This document shows, in pieces, positions 45,886 through 53,398 of a stretch of 64,000 nucleotides of DNA. How positions within the stretch are numbered: position 1 is the stretch's first letter; the number at the start of each line of letters is the position of its first letter. Both the position numbers and the translations under genes were made by a program. The DNA comes from CAYFVR01 sp046541515 (GTDB lineage: Bacteria; Desulfobacterota; Desulfobacteria; Desulfobacterales; Desulfococcaceae). The notes beneath the pieces were generated by a model. That model was not told where the DNA came from. It saw nothing but the letters and a program-made list of their open reading frames with translations, and made no database searches. The stretch is from NCBI GenBank assembly GCA_046541515.1, contig JBKHDD010000006.1, positions 1 to 64,000 of the forward strand, in the 5' to 3' direction.

Positions 45886-45919
45886 GGGAAATCGATAAAC
45901 GCCCACCTGGTTTTCCAAT

Positions 45920-46585
45920 ATGCGCACCCGTGCCGTGGAAGATTTTCTCAAAGCCGTGTACGACCTCCGGGACCCCGAAGGACGAGTTCGGACCTCGGCC
46001 CTGGCGGAACGGCTGCGGCTCTCCGCCGGATCGGTGACGGAAATGGCCAAGCGGCTTGCCGGCGAACGGCCCCGGTTGGTGACCCACCGTCATCACCGGG
46101 GCGTCGGATTGACGGCGGACGGCGAGCGGGTCGCGCTGGACGTGATCCGCCGTCACCGGTTGCTGGAAACCTTTCTTCACCAGGTGCTCGGGTTCGGCTG
46201 GGACGAGGTCCACGAGGAGGCCGAACGGCTGGAGCACTGCCTGTCCGACCGGCTCACCGACGCCATCGACGCCTATCTGGACCATCCCGCCGCCGATCCC
46301 CACGGCGATCCCATTCCCCGGACCGGAGAGGTTCCCGAGCCGGAAGAACGGGCCGGTCTGGACGCCATCCCCAAAGGCCGCACCGTTCGAATCGCCCGGG
46401 TCCGCCGCTCCGAACCGGACCTCCTTCGCTATTTGGCGGAGACCGGCATCACTCTCCACGCCGAAATTCAGATTACGGAACAGGCGCCCTTCGGCGGCCC
46501 GGTCAGCTTTCGATCCGGGGAAGGCGGGCCGGTTCGAGCCATCGGCCGCGACGTCGCGCGGGACATCCTGGTAGAGCCGGCTTGA
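45920..46585 (+). CDS. DtxR/MntR/TroR-family metal-dependent repressor
   Basis: A 221-residue regulator. An N-terminal winged helix (residues 1-65: VEDFLKAVYDL, TSALAERLRLSAGSVTEMAKRL) precedes the dimerisation and metal-binding domain with RHRLLETFLHQVLGFGWDEVHEEAERLEHCLSDR and DPHGDPIP, which carry the His/Glu/Cys-type ligands. The C-terminal SH3-like FeoA domain is near 145-221. It is full length, like DtxR/IdeR rather than short MntR. The next operon is a TroA-type metal importer, so it probably represses that when manganese, zinc or iron is sufficient. A perfect inverted repeat over that promoter is the natural operator candidate. Confidence 0.9.
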   Translation: MRTRAVEDFLKAVYDLRDPEGRVRTSALAERLRLSAGSVTEMAKRLAGERPRLVTHRHHRGVGLTADGERVALDVIRRHRLLETFLHQVLGFGWDEVHEEAERLEHCLSDRLTDAIDAYLDHPAADPHGDPIPRTGEVPEPEERAGLDAIPKGRTVRIARVRRSEPDLLRYLAETGITLHAEIQITEQAPFGGPVSFRSGEGGPVRAIGRDVARDILVEPA

Positions 46586-46791
46586 CGCGAAGACGCTCTC
46601 CGGATCGCCATCATCCGCCGGGCGCTCCTGCGAAGGTTGCCAAACGGCTCGAAACTTCGGAAAAAAACCGGATGGCGGTCCGATTGCGGGGGCCAAGCCC
46701 AAAAGGCCACCCGGAGGACCTTTGGACGTCTTCCCGCTTGATTTCAGGAAGGTTTACGCAAGTTTTTTGGATGCCCAAAAACCCAACTTCG

Positions 46792-46819
46792 TTGACGCGA
46801 AAAATTTTGTGGTTATACA
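46792..46819 (+). promoter_or_regulatory. Promoter of the metal-transport operon
   Basis: TTGACG (46792-46797), 16-base spacer, TATACA (46814-46819), close to sigma-70 consensus in both boxes. It predicts a start near 46826 and a leader of about 70 bases before the binding-protein gene. The 311-bp gap after the DtxR gene otherwise shows no coding frame with support. Confidence 0.65.
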
Positions 46820-46837
46820 TTGAATCGACAAAATTTT
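46801..46837. promoter_or_regulatory. Putative metal-repressor operator, perfect 10-bp inverted repeat
   Basis: AAAATTTTGT (46801-46810) and ACAAAATTTT (46828-46837) are exact inverted copies around a 17-base spacer. The centre falls on the -10 box of the operon promoter, and one arm lies between -35 and -10. Binding there would block RNA polymerase, as TroR does in Treponema. The adjacent DtxR-family protein is the likely ligand. Confidence 0.6.
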
Positions 46838-46896
46838 CACCCATGCGGGCAGAAGTCCATTCATGCCTCTTCCACTCTTGTCCCGGAGGTCCCCCC

Positions 46897-47898
46897 ATGA
46901 AACGAGCCGATCTGCTTCCCCTTCAAAAATCCGTCTTCGCGATCCAGGTTTTTTTACTCCTTTTGGCCGGTTTTTCGATCTTCGGCGACGCCGCCCATGC
47001 GGAATACGACGGCGACTATCCCTATTCGGCCGCGGCCACGGTGGGCATGGTGGCCGACATTGTCGGCGAAGTGGCCGGAGACAAAGCCGAGGTCGCCCGG
47101 ATCGTGGACGCCGGGGTGGACCCCCACAACTTTACGCCCACCCGAGGCGACGTGGCGACCTTTCTCCGGGCCGACGTGATTTTTTATTCCGGGTTGATGC
47201 TGGAAGGGCAGATGATCGACGTGCTGGAAAAAGTCGGCCGCCGCCTTCCCGTCTTCGCCGTCACCGAACGGCTGGACCCAAAATACCTCCTCCAGGACGC
47301 GGAAACCGGCGACCCCGATCCCCACGTCTGGATGGACGTTTCGGGCTGGATTCGGGCCGTGGACGTGGTGGAAAAGGGACTGGGCGAATTCGACCCGAAA
47401 AATGCCGATGGCTACGCCGAACGGGCGGCGGAATACCGCGAACGGCTAGCGAAATTGGACGAATACGCCAAACGGGCGATCGGCTCCATCCCGGAAAACC
47501 AGCGGGTCATGATCACCGCCCACGACGCCTTCCGCTACCTGGGCCGCGCCTACAATCTGGAGGTCATCGGAATTCAGGGCATTTCCACCGAATCCGAGGC
47601 CGGGCTCAAAGACATCAACAATATCGTTGATCAGCTTGTGGAGCGGAACATTCCGGCGGTCTTCGTGGAAACCTCGGTTTCCGACAAGAACGTCCGGGCG
47701 CTGGTGGAAGGCGCGAAGGCCAGGGGCCATTCCGTCAAAATCGGCGGGGAGCTTTTTTCCGACGCCATGGGGCCGGCGGGAACCTACGAAGGCACCTACA
47801 TCGGCATGATCGATCACAACGTGACCACCATCGCCCAGGCCTTGGGCGGCGACGCCCCGGAGGGCGGAATGCAGGGGAAGCTGGGCGGGGAGCGCTAA
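46897..47898 (+). CDS. troA: TroA-like metal-binding lipoprotein/periplasmic protein
   Basis: A 333-residue cluster A-I solute-binding protein. The signal peptide ends near GDAAHA. Metal ligands match TroA: His in VDPHNFTPTRGD, His in PDPHVWMD, His in MITAHDAFRYLGRAY and Asp in IGGELFSDAMGPAGTYEGTYIGMIDHN. The three-His-one-Asp set and the QGISTESEAG stretch resemble Treponema TroA, which carries zinc or manganese. CGGAGG precedes ATG 46897. It is first gene of the operon after the operator, followed by the ATPase after a 173-base gap with no gene. The exact metal cannot be told. Confidence 0.9.
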   Translation: MKRADLLPLQKSVFAIQVFLLLLAGFSIFGDAAHAEYDGDYPYSAAATVGMVADIVGEVAGDKAEVARIVDAGVDPHNFTPTRGDVATFLRADVIFYSGLMLEGQMIDVLEKVGRRLPVFAVTERLDPKYLLQDAETGDPDPHVWMDVSGWIRAVDVVEKGLGEFDPKNADGYAERAAEYRERLAKLDEYAKRAIGSIPENQRVMITAHDAFRYLGRAYNLEVIGIQGISTESEAGLKDINNIVDQLVERNIPAVFVETSVSDKNVRALVEGAKARGHSVKIGGELFSDAMGPAGTYEGTYIGMIDHNVTTIAQALGGDAPEGGMQGKLGGER

Positions 47899-48071
47899 GG
47901 CGGCCTCGGTTCCGACTCGACCGGGGCAAGTTTGCAGCCGGCCATTCCCCAAAAAAAGGAAATGCGCTTTGCTCTCGTCCTTGGACCTTCCGGCAAGAAA
48001 TTTCGTTTGAAACCCCGGGCCGATCGGCTTGGCCTTTCGCCCGCCGAATCCGCGAGCCCATCGGAGATCCC

Positions 48072-48911
48072 ATGCAAACCCATCCCGACCGCCACCATTT
48101 CCCGGAACCGCTCGACCCCGCCGCGCCGCCGGCCGACGCGCCGCTCTGGATCAACGACCTCACCGTCGCCTACCACCGGAAACCGGTGCTGTGGGACATC
48201 GACCTCACCCTGCCGGCGGGAAAACTGATCGCCGTGGTCGGCCCCAACGGGGCCGGAAAAAGCACTCTGATCAAAGCGGTTCTCGGTCTGGCGCCCCGGG
48301 CCTCCGGCCGGATAAAAATTTTCGGAAAGCCCTACGAGCGGCAACGCCATCTGGTGGGTTACGTTCCCCAGCGGGAAAGCGTGGACTGGGATTTCCCGGT
48401 GAACGCCCTGGACGTGGTGGTCATGGGCCGCTACCGGCGGATCGGATGGTTCCGTCCGGTGACGCGGACGCACCGGGACGCCGCCCGGGAGGCGCTGGAA
48501 AAGGTGGGCATGAGCGACTATGCCGACCGGCAGATCAGCCAGCTTTCCGGCGGACAGCAGCAGCGGGTCTTTCTGGCGCGGGCGCTGACCCAGGAGGCCG
48601 ACCTCTACTTCATGGACGAGCCCTTCGCCGGGGTGGACGTGGCCACGGAGCGCGCCATCATCGCCCTGCTCAAAGAACTGAAAGAGCGGGGAAAAACCTG
48701 CGTGGTCGTCCATCACGACTTGCAAACGGTCCCGGACTACTTCGACCATGTGGTTCTGCTCAACATGCGGCTGGTCGCCGCCGGTCCCACGGAGACCGTG
48801 TTCACCGAAGAAAACCTGAAGAAAACTTTCGGCGGAAAGCTGACCTTGCTGTCCCAGGCCCTGGAGGCATATTCCGCCGATCCACGGCTTCCCGGCGGAG
48901 ACGAGCGATGA
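48072..48911 (+). CDS. troB: Metal ABC transporter ATP-binding protein (TroB/MntB-like)
   Basis: A 279-residue ATPase. It has Walker A GPNGAGKS (near residue 58), the Q-loop YVPQRESVDWDFP typical of manganese/zinc importers, signature LSGGQQQRVFLARAL, Walker B LYFMDEPFAGVD and switch His in VVVHHDL. Residues 1-25 are an extra His/Pro-rich N-terminus that might touch metal. GGAG precedes ATG 48072. The stop overlaps the first permease start (ATGA). It powers uptake of the ion delivered by the TroA-like protein. Confidence 0.92.
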   Translation: MQTHPDRHHFPEPLDPAAPPADAPLWINDLTVAYHRKPVLWDIDLTLPAGKLIAVVGPNGAGKSTLIKAVLGLAPRASGRIKIFGKPYERQRHLVGYVPQRESVDWDFPVNALDVVVMGRYRRIGWFRPVTRTHRDAAREALEKVGMSDYADRQISQLSGGQQQRVFLARALTQEADLYFMDEPFAGVDVATERAIIALLKELKERGKTCVVVHHDLQTVPDYFDHVVLLNMRLVAAGPTETVFTEENLKKTFGGKLTLLSQALEAYSADPRLPGGDER

Positions 48912-50347
48912 ACCGGATTCGTTGGACCGGGAGCCGCGCAATCGCCGCGGGGCTTGGGTTTCTCCTTTTCGGCGTAACGGGCGCACACGCCGCCGGACTG
49001 GCCGGCCACGGAATCCAGTGGCCCGCATGGGCGGACATCCTCCGCGTGCTGACCTTTCAGGACTACAACACCCGGGTGGTGGTCCTCGGGGCCACGCTGC
49101 TGGGGCTGGCGGCGGGGCTGGTGGGAACTTTTCTCATGCTCCGGAAACGGGCCTTGCTCAGCGACACCCTGAGCCATGCCACATTGCCGGGAATCGCCCT
49201 GGCCTTCATGGTCGTTTCGGCGCTGGGCGGGGACGGCAAGGGGCTCCCCGGCCTGCTGATCGGGGCGGCCATTTTTTCCGTCATCGGCACCGGATCGGTG
49301 ATGGCAATCCAGCGGTTCTCCCGGATCAAGGAGGACGCGGCCCTGGGAATCGTGCTGAGCGTCTTTTTCGGACTGGGCGTGGCGCTGATGGGCATGGCGA
49401 CGCGCATGGGCACCGGCAACGCGGCCGGGCTGGACGCCTTCATCTACGGCAAAACCGCCTCCATGCTGTTCCGGGACGCCCTGCTCATCGGCCTGACCGC
49501 GCTGGGCGTCGCGGTCTGTTGCCTGACCTTTTTCAAGGAATTCGCCCTGGTCTGCTTCGACGACGGCTTCGCGGCCACCCAGGGATGGCCGGTGGAACGG
49601 CTCGATTTTCTGATGATGGCCCTGGTGGTGCTGGTGACGGTCATCGGACTCCAGGCGGTGGGGCTGATTCTGGTGGTGGCGCTGCTGATCATCCCCCCGG
49701 CGGCGGCCCGTTTCTGGACTCACCGGCTGCCCGTCATGCTGCCGCTGTCCGGCGGATTCGGGGCGGTCAGCGGAATGGTGGGTTCCGCCCTGAGCGCGTT
49801 GATGGTCAATCTGCCGTCCGGCGCGGTCATCGTGTTGACCGCCTCGGCCCTGTTTTTTCTCAGCCTGATGGTCGGAACCGACCGAGGGCTGATCCGGGTT
49901 CTGGGCCGCAGGCGAAGCCTTCAACGCCAGGTGGCCCGGGAAAACCTGCTGCGGGCCTTTTTCGAACTGTCGGAAGCCGCTCCGGACGAGCGAATGGAAC
50001 CCGATTTCCAGACCTTGCTGGAAATCCGCTCCTGGTCGGCGGCACGGCTTCGCCGGACGCTGGACCGGTTGAAATCCGCAGAATTGGTGGACGGGGAAAA
50101 TGGCCGGTTCCGGCTCACGGCGGCGGGTCGAAAGGAGGCGGCTTCGGTGGTCCGGAAGCACCGGCTGTGGGAGGCCTACCTCATCGCCCACGCAGACGTG
50201 GCGCCGGGCCATGTGGACTGGGGCGCGGACCAGATCGAGCATGTGCTGGACGCCGACATGATCCGCCAACTGGAACGACGGATTCCGGAATTGATCGGCA
50301 TGGCCGTCCCCCCCAATCCCCACGCCGAACCGCGCCTGGAGAACTGA
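48908..50347 (+). CDS. troC: Metal ABC permease fused to a DtxR-like C-terminal domain
   Basis: A 479-residue protein. The permease part (residues about 20-320) has eight to nine membrane helices of the ABC-3 family with LSDTLSHATLPGIALAF near the start. After the last helix (SALFFLSLMVGTDRGL) come about 150 soluble residues built like a DtxR repressor. They comprise a winged helix (LLEIRSWSAARLRRTLDRLKSAELVDGENGRFRLT) and the dimerisation helices (KHRLWEAYLIAHADVAPGHVDWGADQIEHVLD). The usual metal ligands are only partly kept (PNPHAEP end). Ordinary TroC/ZnuB proteins end after the membrane domain. ATG 48908 overlaps the ATPase stop; the next permease starts 5 bp on. Confidence 0.88.
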   Translation: MNRIRWTGSRAIAAGLGFLLFGVTGAHAAGLAGHGIQWPAWADILRVLTFQDYNTRVVVLGATLLGLAAGLVGTFLMLRKRALLSDTLSHATLPGIALAFMVVSALGGDGKGLPGLLIGAAIFSVIGTGSVMAIQRFSRIKEDAALGIVLSVFFGLGVALMGMATRMGTGNAAGLDAFIYGKTASMLFRDALLIGLTALGVAVCCLTFFKEFALVCFDDGFAATQGWPVERLDFLMMALVVLVTVIGLQAVGLILVVALLIIPPAAARFWTHRLPVMLPLSGGFGAVSGMVGSALSALMVNLPSGAVIVLTASALFFLSLMVGTDRGLIRVLGRRRSLQRQVARENLLRAFFELSEAAPDERMEPDFQTLLEIRSWSAARLRRTLDRLKSAELVDGENGRFRLTAAGRKEAASVVRKHRLWEAYLIAHADVAPGHVDWGADQIEHVLDADMIRQLERRIPELIGMAVPPNPHAEPRLEN

Positions 50348-50352
50348 ACGCC

Positions 50353-51660
50353 ATGGAATGGACTTTTTTCGACACCTGGATCGTGGTCACCGGCGCCCTC
50401 AGCGCCATGTCCTGCGCACTGTTGGGGAATTATCTGGTCCTGCGGCGGATCAGCATGATGGGCGACGCCATCAGCCACACCGTGCTGCCCGGGCTGGCGG
50501 CGGCCTTTCTGGTGACCGGCAGCCGATCGGGGATTCCCATGCTGGTGGGCGCGACGGTGGTGGGCGTCCTGACCGCCTATCTGATCCAGGCCATTTTCAA
50601 AATGGGCAATCTGGACAAGGGCGCGGCCATGGGCGTCACCTTCACCACCTTTTTCGCCCTGGGGCTGATTCTGATCCGTCAGGCGGCCGACCATGTGGAT
50701 CTGGACCCCAACTGCGTGCTGTACGGGGCCATCGAGCTGACGCCGCTGGACGTTTCCACCTTTTTCGGCGTGGAAATTCCCCGGGCGGCGGCCACCGGCG
50801 GGGCGGCGCTGGCGTTGAACGGATTTTTCGTGCTGGCGTTTTACAAGGAGTTGAAAATCACCTCCTTCGATCCCGCCCTGGCGACGACGCTGGGGATCAA
50901 CTCGGAAATCATGCACTACGCGCTGATGACCCTGGTGGCGGCCACGGCGGTGGTGGCGTTTGAAAGCGTGGGGAGCATTCTGGTGATCGCCATGCTCATC
51001 GTGCCCGGGGCCACGGCCTATCTGCTGACCGACCGGTTGCCGTTGATGTTGGCGATGAGTCTGGTTTTGGCGGCGCTTTCGGCGGTGCTGGGCCACATCG
51101 GCGCCATCACCGTGCCCACCTGGTTCGGTTTCCGGGACACCAGCACCGCCGGGATGATGGCGGTGGCCACCGGCGTCCTTTTTCTCTTGGCGTTTCTGCT
51201 GTCGCCGCGCTACGGCCTGGCCAGCCGGATGATCGCTCAGACCCGGCTTTCTTTGCGAATCGTGCGGGACGACATTCTGGGATTCTTGTTCCGGTACCAG
51301 GAGCTGGCCCCGGCCGGGGCGGGGTCCGTGGACGCGGCGGAGCTGGAACGGGCCATGGGCTCCCGGTTCTGGGTGCGGCTGGCGTTGCTGGATTTAAATC
51401 GGCGGGGATGGACCCGGAAAGCGGGGGAGGGCGGCTGGGCGGCAACCGATTCGGGCCTGGAACAGGGGCGGAATTTGATCCGATCCCACCGGTTGTGGGA
51501 AACCTACCTTCTGAAAAAACTGGGGCTGAATGAGGAAGCCGTCCACGACCCGGCCCACCGGCTGGAACACTTCACCGGCGAAGACCTCCAGAAAGCCCTG
51601 GCCCGCGCGTCGGACGATCCCGAAAAGGATCCCCATGGGCGGGGGATTCCGAGGGGGTGA
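50353..51660 (+). CDS. troD: Second metal ABC permease with DtxR-like C-terminal tail
   Basis: A 435-residue protein. The ABC-3 permease domain (residues 1-285) starts TGALSAMSCALLGNYLVLRRISMMGDAISHTVLPG. The soluble tail (about 300-435) again shows a winged-helix-like part and dimerisation-type helices (LIRSHRLWETYLLKKLGLNEEAVHDPAHRLEHFT). It ends in DPEKDPHGRGIP, which keeps the DtxR DPHG-x-x-IP motif better than its partner. The two permeases probably form a heterodimer. If the tails dimerise with metal they could gate transport, which is inference. It ends 7 bp from the stop of the convergent XRE gene. Confidence 0.88.
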   Translation: MEWTFFDTWIVVTGALSAMSCALLGNYLVLRRISMMGDAISHTVLPGLAAAFLVTGSRSGIPMLVGATVVGVLTAYLIQAIFKMGNLDKGAAMGVTFTTFFALGLILIRQAADHVDLDPNCVLYGAIELTPLDVSTFFGVEIPRAAATGGAALALNGFFVLAFYKELKITSFDPALATTLGINSEIMHYALMTLVAATAVVAFESVGSILVIAMLIVPGATAYLLTDRLPLMLAMSLVLAALSAVLGHIGAITVPTWFGFRDTSTAGMMAVATGVLFLLAFLLSPRYGLASRMIAQTRLSLRIVRDDILGFLFRYQELAPAGAGSVDAAELERAMGSRFWVRLALLDLNRRGWTRKAGEGGWAATDSGLEQGRNLIRSHRLWETYLLKKLGLNEEAVHDPAHRLEHFTGEDLQKALARASDDPEKDPHGRGIPRG

Positions 51661-51667
51661 GAATCGG

Positions 51668-51982
51668 TCAAATTAGCGGGAGAATTCCGGTTATTCCGAC
51701 ATATTCAAAAAAAATTTCCGGATGTTGCTCCGCAATCCGCAACAACGGTTTTGCGGGTCCTCTTGGCGTTCTCTCTCCGTTTTCCCAAGCCTGAATGGTT
51801 TGGGGGGTCACGCCCATGAGATTGGCAAAAGCGGATTGAGACAGTTTAAGTTTTTCACGGATTTCTTTGGGATGGGAAGCTTCACGTAAAATCGTTTTTC
51901 TCAGCGGCTTTCCATCCCTTTTATGTTTTTTGATCTCTCGAAGACCGTCCAAAATTTCCCTTCCAACATCTCGTTCACTCAT
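51668..51982 (-). CDS. XRE-family HTH regulator (HigA/NadS-like)
   Basis: A 104-residue protein with a classic helix-turn-helix (IREKLKLSQSAFANLMGVTPQTIQAWENGERTP, residues about 42-74) and an N-terminal helix resembling HigA/NadS-type antitoxins. No RelE/HigB-like toxin sits beside it. Its upstream neighbour on the same strand, 33 bp away, is the AlbA_2 ATP-binding regulator, so the pair may be one operon. No function can be assigned beyond DNA binding. Local base composition is AT-richer than the transporter operon it faces, a mild hint of transfer. Confidence 0.75.
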   Translation of the reverse strand: MSERDVGREILDGLREIKKHKRDGKPLRKTILREASHPKEIREKLKLSQSAFANLMGVTPQTIQAWENGERTPRGPAKPLLRIAEQHPEIFFEYVGITGILPLI

Positions 51983-52015
51983 TCTCTATCTCCCGCGCTA
52001 TTTTGAACAACACCA

Positions 52016-53356
52016 TCATCCGACCACCTCCCAGTGGCCGCCTCGGGAGGAACCCGAACGGCGAATCCTCCCCTCCCTTTTCAGGCGAGCGACCCGTTTT
52101 TCCGCGGAGCCGTTCGTCATCCCCATGGATTCGGCCAATTCGGCGATGGTGGTTTCGGGCTTTGCTTTCAATCTTCGCAGAAACGCCTCATCGGTTCGTC
52201 CGGGGGAGCGGTAGACCGTGGCCTTGAATTGATTTCCCTCTCGGTCGTCCACGAATTCGATATCCGGACAGCTTTCCAGTGCCCTCGGCACCCCGGACCC
52301 CAATCCCCGGTACGGCAGCAGGCCCTTGGCGGCGTGGGAAACCAGGATGGGATTCCGGATGATGGAATTTCCCAGACGGATTTTTTCCACGGTCAGGGTG
52401 TTGGGCAGATGGCCGGGACTGATGATCTCCACCCGATCGGCGAACAACATCAGCCGGATCGGGGCGCTGACAAAATAATCCCGGTGAAGCAGCGCGTTGG
52501 CCAGCAATTCTTCCAAGGCGACCTTCGGAATTTCCGGAATGCCCACCGTGTTCACGCCCTGATTTCCCTGCACCTTGTGGAGTCCCCGCATCACAAACGC
52601 CAAGGAATTCTCGAACATTTTGGACAGCGGACCGGTAATGTCTTCGGAATCCAGATAATTGGAAGCGTCGATTTCGTTTCCGGGAAACCAGACCGCCTTG
52701 ACGACGAAGGCCGGGGCGATCCATTCCGGCCGCTTTCCGAAAAGCAAAACGCCGGCCAGATTCAATCGACCGTCCGGCGCGGCCAAGTTCATGTTTTGGA
52801 GCAGTCGAATTCGGGCGGCGGCGGACGGGGGGAATTCCATATCGTAAACGCTTTGAAGAAAATCCTCGAAACGTAGCTTGTCCAAGTCCTCGATTCCCGC
52901 TTTGGTGGGAACCTCGTCGGCGTGGAGCTGATCAGACATTTGGAAAAGCCAACGCAATTCCTCCTTGGAATTGACCCGTCGTTTGTCCGATCCGCTTTTG
53001 AGCCAGATGATTCCGTTCCGGTCGAAATAGGGCTTGTCCAACCCTTTGGGGACGGTGACGACGATGACCACCCGCTCGTCCTCCACCAGAACGTTTTCGG
53101 TAATGGGAGAAATGGGGCTTCGGATGTGCTGGCTGGCCGCGTTGCCGATCAACTGATTCAGCGGTCCAACGTCGGAACGGGGAACGCCGACCAATTCACC
53201 GGAATCGGTAACGCCAATGAAAATCCGTCCGCCTTCCCCGTTGGAAAACGCGACCATTTCCGCCGCGAAGGAATCGGCGTTGCGGATATTCGCCTTGAAC
53301 TGGCTGCGGCTGTCTTCGCCGCGTTGGGCCAATTTTTGGAGTTCGGCGAGGTCCAT
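52016..53356 (-). CDS. AlbA_2/GHKL ATP-binding transcriptional regulator-like protein
   Basis: A 446-residue protein. An N-terminal AlbA_2 (Schlafen-type) domain covers residues about 10-130 (SQFKANIRNADSFAAEMVAFSNGEGGRIFIGV, LKSGSDKRRVNS). A HATPase_c_4 domain lies at about 290-385 (LEELLANALLHRDYF, ISPGHLPNTLT). A winged helix forms the C-terminal 60 residues (TTIAELAESMGMTNGSAEKRVARLKREG). Such proteins are widespread accessory-genome regulators with unknown signals. ATG 53356 lies 42 bp after the flavoprotein stop and lacks a good ribosome site. It is paired with the XRE gene downstream. Confidence 0.82.
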   Translation of the reverse strand: MDLAELQKLAQRGEDSRSQFKANIRNADSFAAEMVAFSNGEGGRIFIGVTDSGELVGVPRSDVGPLNQLIGNAASQHIRSPISPITENVLVEDERVVIVVTVPKGLDKPYFDRNGIIWLKSGSDKRRVNSKEELRWLFQMSDQLHADEVPTKAGIEDLDKLRFEDFLQSVYDMEFPPSAAARIRLLQNMNLAAPDGRLNLAGVLLFGKRPEWIAPAFVVKAVWFPGNEIDASNYLDSEDITGPLSKMFENSLAFVMRGLHKVQGNQGVNTVGIPEIPKVALEELLANALLHRDYFVSAPIRLMLFADRVEIISPGHLPNTLTVEKIRLGNSIIRNPILVSHAAKGLLPYRGLGSGVPRALESCPDIEFVDDREGNQFKATVYRSPGRTDEAFLRRLKAKPETTIAELAESMGMTNGSAEKRVARLKREGRIRRSGSSRGGHWEVVG

Positions 53357-53398
53357 GGTAGTCGATCCGGGTCAAAAATTTTTCGGTAGAGGAAAATC

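Noticed and set aside
51661..51667. Terminator after the metal permease operon
   Set aside because: Only 7 bp separate the two convergent stops; any terminator would have to lie within the XRE coding region, and none was seen.
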